From assembly GCA_013180625.2 (NCBI GenBank), contig SNVD02007543.1, positions 116,001-180,000 on the forward strand: a stretch of DNA of 64,000 nucleotides. The letters are read 5' to 3'. The position numbers were made by a program, and so were the translations under genes. Origin of the DNA: Boswellia sacra. Its lineage: Eukaryota; Streptophyta; Magnoliopsida; Sapindales; Burseraceae. Of the stretch, positions 12,555-23,458 are shown piece by piece. A model generated the notes under the pieces. That model did no database searches, was not told the origin of the DNA, and worked only from the letters and a program-made list of their open reading frames with translations. Position 1 is the first letter of the stretch; each line of letters opens with the position of its first letter.

Positions 12555-13445
12555 GTGAATTTGGTGAATTGAACTTTTAGAATATGCTACCGACTGGTAA
12601 TTAATTAATTAACTTTAATGCAATTTAATTCCATAATTTATTACTTAACAATGTTATCAAGCTAGATAAGCTTCAATATGTATGATATTTGACTTAGTCT
12701 TGCGTGAAAAAAGGATTGAATTTAATTAATAGACACTAAGGTCTTTGATTTAGTGAGACGGGTCTATGATCAAGTTGGTTTAGAATTCATCATATGCTTA
12801 ATTAGTTTTGTATTTGCGCTATACAACATGCAAATGATGGCATATGCATAGCTTATCGAAGACTTTGCATAAACTATATAACAATTAAAAGTATTGACTA
12901 TTTTTTGTGACTTTATATAAGTAAAATATATCAATTAATTCTTTATGGATAAGTTTAACGCATTTAAAACTGGGTAGTACCTCTCAAAAACCGTGTAATT
13001 TTATTGTAAAAATAATCTTATCATTGAATTCAATTATTTTTATATAATAAATTATTTCTTTTGATAAAATTTTAGTAATTAAATATAATATTTAAAAAAT
13101 ACTATGTAGCCTTTGAAATATTAATTATATGTACCCTCAAGGCATACTCATTCTTTATAAGGGAAATTTGAAAAATTACCTTATTTAAGGGGTCTCTTTG
13201 ATAAGTGGATCAGATTAAAAAAATTTGTATGTTATAACCTTGTTCGACACTCAATACTCGTTGTCGAATTGTCAGATTGTTAGATGTATTTGTTGAATAT
13301 TATCACATGTCAGATGGGATCATGATATGCAAATTTTCAACGTTTGAGATAATTTTATAATACAAACTTGAATTTGAACTGTTTTTGAAAATTTCTCCTC
13401 TATATATATCTATAGTATATAATAATAATAAACAAAAATGTTAAG

Positions 13446-13520
13446 TTGACTTTATGATAAACTTTTGACAGGAAATCGGTGCTCAAGAGAAACGATATCC
13501 AAGACTCCTCTCTATTTATA
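13446..13520 (+). promoter_or_regulatory. Core promoter of GDSL gene A
   Basis: A TATTTATA box lies at 13513-13520, 58 bp before the ATG. A TTGACT W-box-like core lies at 13446-13451. The block ATATCCAAGACT-CTC just upstream of the TATA box is shared with genes B and C. TATA spacing suggests transcription starts near 13545. Confidence 0.5.
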
Positions 13521-13577
13521 GCAACTCAAATGCTCTATCCGCCAATAGACTCACCTGCTTCATCATTTCTCAAAACA

Positions 13578-16500
13578 ATGGCTACAAGAACAACTACCAA
13601 ACTTCTCCTTCTAAGCTTCCCTCTACTCTTTGCCTTTCTCATGCCATGCAACGGCCATTATTGCAGGTTCAAGGACAACTATTCTGCTGGTGGAACTAGT
13701 AAAATCAAAGGCATATTTGTTTTCGGAAGCTCCCTCGTTGACAATGGCAACAACAACTTCCTTCCCTTCTCGTTGTCCAAAGGAAACTATTCGCCATATG
13801 GAATAGACTTCCCATTTGGACCTACCGGTAGATTCGCCAATGGAAGGAATGTGATAGATCTTCTCGGTGAAAATCTTATCCTTCCTTTGATTCCGGTGTT
13901 TCTTGACCCTTCAACTAATGGAGACAAGATTGTTCATGGCGTCAACTATGCTTCTGGCGGCTCGGGCATACTAGATGATACTGGCTTAGTTGCGGTAAGG
14001 AAAACTATTTATTTTCACCATTTGATTATTGCCAAATGATCAATCAATAATTGTTATTTCAATTTTGAAGTATAAATCATTGTTGTGGTAGTAATGTTAC
14101 CGTACTACTAACATAACATTCTTGTCCCCACCTTCAATGAATTGCTAGGATTTCAGACTATTTGGTGGTCCGAGTCCCGGTATTGGACTTGATCAACCCG
14201 GTATCGTTACCGAACCCGACACTATACGCATCTTTTTCTCATGTCTTCTGACACTTTATCACTTAATGTCACCATTAATACATCAATAGTAATCTTTTGA
14301 CTCAGCATCACCATGCTCATCATCATATCAATTGTAGCACAATCACGACATCAATTTTTAATTAAATATATAAGTGTATGTAGGAAATCTTTTGCGTATC
14401 TGTCACATCTTTCCTGGTCGGCTTAAACAGAAATAATAAGCATTCAAAACTTAATGGTTTGCCTAATTACGTGGTTGGGCACCTTACATAAATTTCTTTC
14501 TTTTTCAATGTAAAATTAAAGTATTCTTATGGCTTTATAGTTTTACTTTAACAATTATAGTATTGAAGAGGAATTTTCTACTTGCTTTTGTGACATTAAT
14601 ATCTCAAAAAGTCTTCATATCTTCATAACCGAATTCTCTGATTGGAGATGCAAGACATAGCAATTAATCTCGAAGTTCTAAAGCAATGGTCTCCATTCCC
14701 CATGCTTCGCCCTCCACCAACCTTTAAAGGCTGTTCTGTGCCTCTATACGGCCATGGTTACTCGCTTGCCCCAACACTTCGCCACATGGTTGTCAAGTCT
14801 TTTGTGCCTTGACACCCGTAATCAAGGTGTCAACATATTTATAAATGAAGTGGCCGCATATTTGAGCTTCAGTTATCCGGTTCTGTAGGTTATTCGATTC
14901 TATAAGTTATTTATTTCAGTATATTTACATTGATTCATTTCATTTTAATTAACATTTACAAATTATTACCTGTACATGGGCTGTGAGAGACATTCATTTT
15001 CCTTTTTTATTCTTTATTTTTTCTTCGCTCTTTAAATCCTAGAGCTGATCTTGAAATCAAAAGTTGTCGTAGCGCGCGTTCAACATAGGATCCCACATGA
15101 ATAGAACATATAAAAAAATTGTTATTTAATTAATTACAATAAATGAAAACTAACATGAAGACATTGATTAATTTGGGGGGTGAGAGTTTTTTTCTCAACT
15201 AGAGTCGTCGGAGTTATTATTTACTCCGGCCGTTTTGAGAATCAGTCTTTGAGATTTACATATGTTGTAGATCGGGACATCCCCAGAAAACGCACTTAGA
15301 TTTCGGCCGAAAAACGGTCAAAATTATCGAAAACTGTTTCGGATTTAACTATTCATCACCGCCGGTGAGCGAATGGGACGTCACCTCCATCACCATTGTG
15401 TTAGTCTTGACTCGATCTACAAGTTTTCCTTCATCACCATCACCTGATTCGACCTGCAACACCTCCGTCCACGGCCACAAAGTTTCGGATTTTTACTATT
15501 CACCGCCGCCCGCCACCTGCCACCGGCGAGTGGCATCTCACCACTACTGTATTCTTGTAGATCGGGCGATGTTCTACAAGTTTCTATTCATCGGTACCGT
15601 TTGATTCTGTCTGCATCACCCCCGTTCCTGGCCTAAAATTTTCAGTTTACTATTTACCGCCGCCTCTCACCGAAAATCGACGAATTGCATCTCACCTCCG
15701 TCACCGCCTACTAGATCGGGCAACACTGACCAATTTTCCCTTCTTGGCCATCATCCGATTCCGACTGCAAACCCCTCAAATTGCCACCTCTTCAATTCAG
15801 GTGACACTGTTCACCGCGGTGGTCACTGTTCATCCGACCGGTGATACTATTCATCAACCCACCCAGATTACTCCTTAGGTTATTTCGAACAAACCTTGTC
15901 TCTTGGTCTATATCCTAATTCCTTGTGGTTTGGTCAATGGATTCGTCTAAGGCCAATTGGGCCGATAAAGTTGAGATTACCGATTCGGGCGCCCGCTGCA
16001 AATTGATTTCGTTTCGTCCTAGGAAGCTGGGTACAATCCTTGAGATCCTGGATGGGATCGTTGATGAGAATGTGACCGAATAGCGTAGATGTCTTGTTGG
16101 CTTCTTTCCGGGATATGTGATGCCTTTTCATGCTGCTCGCTCGATGGCTATGCACGCATGGAAATCTAGCGGCTTAGAAGACGTCCGTTCCACAAACAAG
16201 GGGCTTCTTATCTTCCGCTTCCGAACCAAGGATGAGGTTCATGCCATCATTGCTCGCGGTCCTTGGATGTTCGAAGGTAAAACAATTGTCTTACAACCTT
16301 GGAACCCGCATTTAGATTTTAATACAAATCAATTGAGGAAAATTCCTGTTTGGATCCGATTATATGGCCTGCCGTTCCCTTTGTGGACAACCAGAGGTCT
16401 TAGCGTTGTCTCCTGCATGGTTGGAGAACCTTTATCCTGTGACAAGACAACTTCTGATCTTTCCAGATTCGAATAGGCAAGGGTATGTGTTCTTCTTGAT

Positions 16501-19500
16501 GCCAAACGCCCTCTGATTAAGAACTTTGAGTTCAAATGCAAGCTCTCTCCTGAGCCCATCCAAATTCAAGTTGAATATGAATGGGTTCCAAAATGTTGCT
16601 CCAAATGTCGTAAGTTTGGACACAGTTGTCCGAAACCGGCAAAGACTTCAGGTGAGGATAAGAATGAGGCTAGCACCCCTGATAGCACCCCTTCTGATGA
16701 TACCCCTTCGAATTCGGGTAAGGTTGCAACCAAAGTCGTTGAGAGTTCAAAACTTATTGCCATTCCATTAGATTCTCTGTGCAAGTTGTGCCTCCTAAGG
16801 GGCTACAGTTTCAAGCGCAGAGTCAGTCTCAGATTCTGACTCTCTATCATCTTTTGCGACCGACCAGGTTAGACTTGTGGGCACTATACAGTGTTCTACA
16901 AATCGTGAGGCATCTGTTTCATCAGGACGGACAAATTCAGCACAACCTACTGAGTCTTCTCCCTCTCGTTTTGAGCCTTTGAATAGGCTACGTGATGAGG
17001 ATCAATCTGATGAGATTGATCATATTCATTAGGTCACCCCCGGTACTCCAGTAAAGAAAGGTAAGAAGAAGAAGAACAAGTAGGGTTAAGGCTCACTTTA
17101 TAATACTTGATTTTCTATTCCTTTATGTTTGCACCATTTTGGTCATTATTTTGTTTCCTTTTCTTGCTAGGCCTCTTATGGTAATTGGACATCTTGTTTT
17201 GTTCAGACCGCATGTGGCTTTTATTTTATATTGTTAAGACCCTTTGTGGCACTTATGTTTTGTTCAGGCTGCCTGTGGCCTTTATTTTATGTTTGTTAAG
17301 GCCCTTTTGTGGCACTTTTATTTTGTTCAGGCCGCTTGTGGCCTTTATTTTAAGTTGAGAAGGCCTTTTGTCGCTTCTGGCTTTTCTCTATTGGACTTTA
17401 CGTCCTACTTATAATTCTTAGGGTATGCCCCTCGGATCCTTTTACATTTTTTTTTTTTTTGGATTTATATTACAATTTAACACATTTCAAAAAAAAAAAG
17501 AAAACTAACATGATATTATCTTTTTTTTCCTCCCAAATTCTATTTATATTTTCTTTTTTAACATGCCATTTAAATCAATTACTATTTATGTGAAGAACTT
17601 TCAGAATCACATAAATGTTCTTGAAATATAGGGAAAAAAATTATAGTGCCCAAGACAAATATTTTCAAAGCAAATGTGTTACATCTCTTTTCATGCTGGG
17701 GAATATCCATAAGCTTCAGAACATCAAGCCAATGTATAACTAACATAGATTATAATCGCATTTTCCAGGTTCAGGTAATCCCTCTAAATCAACAAATAAG
17801 GAACTTCGAGAACGCGACCTTGCCAGACTTAGAAGCTCAATTGGGTTGCAGCAGCAGGGATTCACTACGCAACTACTTGTTTGTAGTGGGAACTGGCGGT
17901 AACGATTACTTATTCAACTATTTCCTGAGAAACAACTCAAACGTCAGTCTTGAAGCATTCACTGACAATCTTATCAGCTTACTCACTCAGCAAATCCGGG
18001 TAAATTCTATATTCAGAATCCAGTAGCAATTTTTTGATCCAAGTTATAATATGCAGCTATTCACATATATTGGAACTTTCTTTTATTTTGAGTAAAATAA
18101 TTCTATGACATTAAGGAAGAGTTTAATGTGGCAGTTGAGAGTCCGGAAAAGATTAAGTTTGAGGTTCATCAATCGATGTACTGATGATGTCTGTCTAGTA
18201 AAATCTCATCTTTTATTTGACAAAATAGATAGATGACATGATATAAATTCATCTTATCTAAGCTCTTTAATTTCGAGAGTTTTAAAAGAGAAGAAAATCA
18301 AATTGTATCAAAACGTACAGACCACAAATAATATTTGATCGATGCAATATTAGATGTGAGCTATACTTCAATCAAAATTTTCTTAAAACTTTGAAACCCC
18401 AAAATTAATTCTTCAGTAGTTAACATCAACCTTAAATTAACGGCTTTCAATTAATTATAAACATTACATTTGCTTAGTTTAATGATATCAAAATTAAAGC
18501 GACCATATGTTGATATTGCAGAAGTTGTACAATTTAGGAGGACATAAGTTTGTCTTACTATCAGTAAACCCACTTGGGTGCTACCCTTATATTAGGGCAT
18601 TGCAGCCGGTGGGTCAGTATGGCTGCGCAGAACGTTATAACCAGGCGGCTGAACTCTTTAATACTCGGTTGAAGTTGATGATCGATGATATCAAGCGACG
18701 TCAATCAATGCCTTTTTCTACTCTTGTTTTTGTCAACTCATACAAGATTATGCGGGACAGCATTACAAATCCCGACTCCAATGGTATCATCTTTCTTTCG
18801 TCTTAATTTGATAAAAAGATTAATTAACTTAATTGCAACATAATTACTGAAATGTAAGTAATTCGAGAATTGATCCACTTGTTGGGATGTAATGATCAAC
18901 TCAGAACAGAATTTGGGAGAAAAATTACTTGTATTAACAGAGAAAATTGTATTACAAGATTTATACAAAAACTCCCCTAAAATTTCTGGAGCTCTCCTGG
19001 CTCTCTCTCTGAATCCTAAACTCTCTGGTTTAGACTCTGGACTCTCTCTGGAATCTCTCTGATGCTTAAACAAGGCAGAATTCGTCCCATATTTATAGGG
19101 AAAATTCTGCATACAAATTCAAATCAAATTTGGCTACTTCCTTTGATTTTCAAAATTGGAGGTGCCTAACAAATTTGACTCTCAATGCATTCACATGGGA
19201 GGGATTCTGGAAGCCATGCATGTCATGCATGAGCTCAGCAGAATTCTAGAACTCATGCATGTCATGCATGAGCTCATCAATTCTCCCCCTCCATCCCATG
19301 TGAAAAGGGAGTAACAACAAAAGTAATTAGACAGCTTCTAATCCAACTATGTCTCTGCATAGTTCTAGCTTGTCTCTGGTGACCACTTTTGTTAACATGT
19401 CGGCTGGATTCTCTTTAGTATGGATCTTCACTAGTTTCAACAGTTGCTTGTCCATCACCTCTCGTATCCAATGATAGCGGATGTCGATATGCTTCGTTCG

Positions 19501-22500
19501 AGAATGGTACACTGAATTCTTGCTCAAATCTAGAGCACTTTGACTGTCACAGTGTACTCTATACTCCTTTTGCTCAATCCCAAGTTCTTGGAGAAATCGC
19601 TTCAGCCACAACATTTCTTTTCCAGCTTCCGCTGCGGCAATGTATTCTGCCTCTGTCGTGGATAGCGCAACACACTTCTGTAGTCTTGACTGCCATGATA
19701 CAGCTCCCCCTGCAAAAGTGTAAACAAAACCTGATGTAGATTTCCTACTGTCAGGTTCTCCGGCCATATCTGAATCTGTATAGCCTTCCAAGATTGGATC
19801 AGCTCCCCCGTAACACAAGCATATCTTCGAAGTACCTTAAAGGTATCTGAGAATCCACTTGACTGCCTCCCAATGTTCTTTCCCTGGATTGGAAAGAAAT
19901 CTGCTGACGACTCCTACAGCATGAGCAATATCTGGCCTTGTACACACCATGGCATACATTAAACTTCCTACAGCAGAAGAATAGGGTACCGACGCCATGT
20001 CCTCTATCTCTTTCTTGGATGAGGAACATGATCTCTTGCTCAGCTTGAAATGATTAGCCAGTGGTACACTAACTGGCTTAGCACTATCCATGTTGAACCT
20101 ATGGATCACACGTTCAACATATTTTTCTTGAGACAGCCATAATTTCTTTTGTTTCCTGTCTCGACGAATGTGCATCCCCAAGATTTGCTGAGCTGGTCCC
20201 AAGTCCTTCATATCGAAGGTTTTTGATAGTTCATTCTTCAGCTGCTTTATTCTTTTTGCATCTTTTCCGACGATCAACATGTCGTCCACATATAACATTA
20301 ATGCAACAAAGTCTCCACCTGGAAGTTTCTGAAAGTAGACGTATTGGTCTGCAGCGGTTCTTTTGTACCCATGACTCACCATGAAGGAGTCAAACTTCTT
20401 GTACCATTGCCTTGGTACTTGTTTGAGGCCATACAAGCTCTTTTTGAGCTTGCATACGAGGTGTTCTTTTTCTTGAACCTCGAATCCTTCTGGCTGCTCC
20501 ATGTAGATTTCTTCATGCAAGTCTCCATGAAGAAATACTGTCTTCACATCCATCTGTTCAAGCTCCAAATCAAGACTTGCGGTCAATCCGAGGATGACGC
20601 GGATTGAGGACATTTTTACCACCGGTGAGAATATTTCATCAAAGTCATTTCCTTTCTTCTGAAGGAATCCTTTTACCACCAATCGGGCTTTGTGCTTTAT
20701 CACCTTTCCTGTTCCATCTTTCTTGAGCTTGAATATCCACTTGTTCTTCAGTGCCTTCTTTCCGTCTGGGAGTTCGACAAGTTCATAAGTTTTGTTCTTC
20801 TCTAGAGAATTCATCTCATCTCGCATTGCATGCAGCCATCGTTCTTTGTCTGGATGAGATAAAGCTTCATAAAAGCTTTCTGGCTCCCCCTCATCAGTAA
20901 GCAGTGTGTACTCTGATTCCGGATATCTCCTCGACGGAATCCGACCTCGCTCAGATCGTCGTAGCTGAGGTTCTTCATTTCCAGGAGGTATAGCAACTTC
21001 TATAGGTGATTGTGGCTCCCCCGACTCAGCAATCTCTTCATTTTCTTCCTCCTGATCTGCTTCTGGAACTTCGTCTGGTACTTCATCATTTCTTGTGGCA
21101 TTTGGTGTTGGGGTAGAATCTGCAACAATATCTGGGGCACTGCTAGTGGGATTTGTAGATATTGTTGTCTTTTCAGCGTCTTCAGATGTTTGGTCTTCGT
21201 GAAATACGACATCTCTGCTCCGGATGACTTTCTTTTCTTTGAGATCCCATAATATGTATCCGAATTCTTCATCTCCATAACCGATGAAGATACATGGAAC
21301 AGTTCTTGCATCGAGCTTCTGTCTGAGCTCCTTGGATACATATACGAAAGCTAAACAACCAAACACTTTCAAATGATTATAGGAGGGCTTTTTGTTAGAC
21401 CATACCTTTTCTGGAATCTCGAGTTTAGTGGTGCCGATGGTGCTCTGTTGATTAAGTAACAGGCGATGCGAACTGCCTCCCCCCAGAATGGCTTGGGTAA
21501 CTTAGCCAATCTAAGCATGCTTCTGACTCATTCCATGATGGTTCGATTCATCCTCTCAGCCACTCCATTGTGTTGTGGTGTGCGTGGGACCGTTCTTTCA
21601 TATCGAATGCCATATCTCTGACAGTAAGCATTGAACTCTCTGGAGGTATACTCGCCTCCGTTATCTGATCGAAGGCATTTTAATTTCTTACCCGTTTCAC
21701 GTTCTACAATGGCGTGAAACTCCTTGAACTTCTCCAGAACTTCATCCTTCGTCCTGAGGAAATACACCCACACTTTCCGAGATGCATCATCAATAAAGGT
21801 CAAGAAATACCTTTTACCGCCTAAGGACTCGACTTCAAGAGGTCCGCATACATCACTGTGTACTAGCTCCAACAGCTCTGATACCACTTGTTGGGATGTA
21901 ATGATCAACTCAGAACAGAATTTGGGAGAAAAATTACTTGTATTAACAGATAAAATTGTATTACAAGATTTATACAAAAACTCCCCTAAAATTTCTGGAG
22001 CTCTCCTGGCTCTCTCTCTGAATTCTAAACTCTCTGGTTTAGACTCTGGACTCTCTCTGGAATCTCTGTGATGCATAAACAAGGCAGAATTCGTCCCATA
22101 TTTATAGAAAAAATTCTGCATACAAATTCAAATCAAATTTGGCTACTTCCTTTGATTTTCAAAATTGGAGGTGCCTAACAAATTTGACTCTAAATGCATT
22201 CACATGGGAGGGATTCTGGAAGCCATGCATGTCATGCATGAGCTCAGCAGAATTCTAGAACTCATGCATGTCATGCATGAGCTCATCACCACTTTTGCAG
22301 GATTTAATGACACAAGAAGTGCTTGCTGTGAAGTGGGAGGGACTGGAATTTTGTGCAAGAGAGGAGGTGGAGTTTGTGTAGACAGGAACACTTACGTTTT
22401 TTTTGATGGACTGCATCCAACAGAAGCTGTGAATATTCAGATAGCAACCAAGGCTTTTGCTTCAAATCGGAAGGATGATGTTTATCCTATTAATGTCCAA

Positions 22501-22518
22501 CAACTGGCCAAACTTTAG
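13578..22518 (+). CDS. GDSL esterase/lipase A (SGNH hydrolase), four exons
   Basis: Exons 13578-13994, 17769-17999, 18522-18783 and 22301-22518, all with GT-AG introns (phases 0, 0, 1), give an uninterrupted 375-residue protein, normal length for plant GDSL lipases. Residues 1-26 form a hydrophobic signal peptide, so it is probably secreted. SGNH blocks: catalytic Ser52 in FVFGSSLVD (Ser51 replaces the usual Asp); Gly block NYASGGSGILDDTG; oxyanion Asn184 in GTGGNDY; Asp339 and His342 in FFDGLHPTEA. The family hydrolyses acyl or other ester bonds of lipids, cutin or small esters; the substrate here is unknown. The ATG at 13578 was chosen because it begins the signal peptide and aligns with B and C; upstream in-frame codons lack an ATG. 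Intron 1 (3.8 kb) holds a LINE and intron 3 (3.5 kb) a copia element, so expression may be altered. Confidence 0.88.
15145..15158. repeat. Target-site duplication of LINE (left copy)
   Basis: GAAAACTAACATGA occurs here and again at 17500-17513, directly after the element's A tail. Genes B and C have a related uninterrupted sequence at the same place in intron 1 (GAACCAACA near 25610 and 59038), representing the empty site. Confidence 0.85.
15159..17499 (+). mobile_element. ORF1-only LINE-like retrotransposon in intron 1 of gene A
   Basis: A 2341-bp insertion has a 14-bp target-site duplication on both sides and a terminal A run at 17489-17499. It consists of a GC-richer leader (15159-15936), a plant L1-type ORF1 (15937-17083) and a 3' untranslated part (17084-17499). 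The 3' part holds three copies, about 62 bp apart, of a GTTTTGTTCAG-CCGC-TGTGGC unit starting near 17195, 17257 and 17320. No endonuclease or reverse transcriptase ORF2 is present anywhere in it, so it must have been moved by another LINE's machinery or lost ORF2 before or after insertion. Confidence 0.8.
15937..17083 (+). pseudogene. LINE ORF1 protein (DUF4283 plus CCHC zinc knuckle), degenerate
   Basis: Reading from the ATG at 15937, one frame gives a DUF4283-type RNA-binding domain (GLLIFRFRTKDEV, GPWMFEGKTIVLQPW, PVWIRLYGLPFPLW). It is followed by a CCHC knuckle of the form CX2CX4HX4C in CCSKCRKFGHSC, then a Ser/Asp/Pro-rich tail and a lysine-rich end (KKGKKKKNK) near 17083. Breaks: TAG at 16081-16083, TAG at 16474-16476, a frameshift near 16780 and a TAG near 17032. 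This order is that of plant L1 ORF1 nucleic-acid chaperones. Confidence 0.8.
18875..18879. repeat. Target-site duplication CCACT (left copy) of the intron 3 copia element
   Basis: CCACT lies immediately left of the LTR and is repeated at 22289-22293. The gene C paralog has TTGATCCAATTTTACAG here, showing the uninterrupted site. Confidence 0.95.
18880..19279 (-). repeat. Copia LTR (3' LTR of the minus-strand element)
   Basis: Begins TGTTGGGATG and ends CTCATCA on the plus strand. On the minus strand the U3 start contains four CATGCATG motifs (plus 19215-19222, 19224-19231, 19254-19261, 19263-19270) and a TATAAATA box (plus 19090-19097). The purine tract with GGGGGAG next to it (plus 19283-19290) is the PPT. 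Confidence 0.95.
19327..21874 (-). pseudogene. Partial copia pol (integrase core, RT, RNase H)
   Basis: Integrase core at about 21874-21372 on the minus strand, with catalytic contexts VHSDVCGP, RSDNGGEYTS and HNGVAERMN; RT in 21372-19837 with YVDDMLIVG; RNase H in 19836-19327 with DSDMAGEPDSRKSTSG, TTEAEYIAA and SRTKHIDIRYH. Breaks seen: a TGA right after RTIME (about 21528), a frameshift in the integrase C-terminal part (near 21420), and a TAA at about plus 19836-19838 where a Lys codon is usual. Gag and protease are absent. Outside these breaks the sequence is well kept, matching the young LTR age. Confidence 0.9.
21875..21886 (-). promoter_or_regulatory. Primer-binding site for initiator tRNA-Met
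   Basis: The minus strand reads TGGTATCAGAGC, two bases after the 5' LTR. This is the standard plant copia PBS and fixes the element's orientation. Confidence 0.9.
21889..22288 (-). repeat. Copia LTR (5' LTR of the minus-strand element)
   Basis: Partner of 18880-19279. CATGCATG motifs at 22224-22231, 22233-22240, 22263-22270 and 22272-22279 lie 25-75 bp from the start of GDSL exon 4. Minus-strand transcription from this LTR would run away from exon 4 and antisense to exons 3 to 1. Confidence 0.95.
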
Positions 22519-23458
22519 ATTTCTCGTCTAATTACTTTGTTTGATATTCGACGTTTTAAATCAACTTTCATTCCTCGATTATATCAACGATATTTTCTCA
22601 AATGCTTAAATAAAACAGTTTATAAAGCACATTTCTCACTCTCAACCGCTTTACTTAATTATATTATGTAATCGTTGATTGCTCGTGAAACCTACCAAAA
22701 ATTTTTAGTGAGACAAACAATATAGGTATATTTTTTCTCCGAAAATGATAACAAACATACATATATAAGACATAATACATAATCAATAGCTCGAATCCGA
22801 TCGTCAAATGAAGTATACATCTTGAATGTTACATATGGTCAACAAATTGAATTGGACTGTTAGGACTACCGGCTGGTCTTTAATTAATAAACTTTTAATT
22901 CAGTTTAACTCCATAATTTACATATTAATTACAATGTTACCAACCTAGCTAAGCTTCAACGGTAGGAAATCTGATTTTGTTGTTTGCATGAAAAACGGAT
23001 TGACATTGATTACCATATGTTGAATTCCCGGGCCACCTTTATACTGGGAGAATTCTTTGCTTTCGTGGAACGGGTCAATCAACTAGGTTTAAAATTTCAC
23101 CACATGCGTATCCTAATTTTTCTTCTCCACTTAATCTGGTTGGTGATCCCTAAAATACATATATATGTGATCGAAATTTATATAAATATGCTAATGACTC
23201 GAGATATCTATCTAATCCAAGACTTATATATTATACAACAATTACAAGGGTCAAATACTTGTAATAATTTTATAAAAGTGGAATATATAGATTAATTCTT
23301 TACATATCCCACATATACACTAATAATAAACCTAAAAATGTTAAGTTGGCCTCATGTCAAAACTTTGAATTAGATTTTGGAGAGAAACAATATCCAAGAC
23401 TTCTCCGTAGAAACTCAAACCGTCTATCAACCTCATCACCGTTGTTATTCTCAAATCA
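22519..23458. promoter_or_regulatory. Gene A-gene B intergenic region, promoter of gene B
   Basis: No gene seen. The distal part is similar to the gene A and gene C upstream regions (GAAAATGATAACAAA and CATAATACATAATCAA blocks). In the last 120 bp the AACAATATCCAAGACTTCTC block is kept, but the position of the TATA box in A and C reads CCGTAGAAACTC, and the W-box-like TTGAC is TTGGC (23346-23350). Confidence 0.5.

Larger units (their letters stand above)
10801..13577. repeat. Upstream region of GDSL gene A, paralogous to the gene C upstream region
   Basis: No gene seen. Landmarks are shared with 54290-58025, such as ACACTTTTGCC followed by GTTATTGGAATTT, then CTTTTCCTTCAT (10848-10895 and 54307-54352). 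Nearer the gene, GAAAATGACAGCAAAT-like and CATAATCGAA-like blocks also occur before gene B (22737-22800) and gene C (57350-57420). The promoter was therefore duplicated together with the gene. Contains a (TA)n tract at 12493-12553. Confidence 0.6.
18880..22288 (-). mobile_element. Young, internally deleted Ty1/copia (Tork/Tnt1-like) element in intron 3 of gene A
   Basis: 3409-bp minus-strand element with 400-bp LTRs and a perfect 5-bp target-site duplication (CCACT). Hand comparison of the two LTRs finds 7 differences in 400 positions (about 98% identity), so the insertion is recent relative to the other copia elements here. The primer-binding site complementary to initiator tRNA-Met is plus 21875-21886. 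Directly after it the pol reading starts inside integrase: gag, protease and the integrase zinc finger are missing. The 3' edge of the element leaves only 12 nt before exon 4. Confidence 0.95.

Noticed and set aside
13479..13577. 33-codon N-terminal extension of GDSL gene A
   Set aside because: It begins at GTG, includes the TATA-box region, and is not conserved in B or C; the ATG at 13578 starts the signal peptide.
16329..16784. Minus-strand frames
   Set aside because: They are antisense shadows of the LINE ORF1.
18738..19112. Minus frame across the exon 3 end and LTR
   Set aside because: It is antisense through the LTR and GDSL intron, not a gene.
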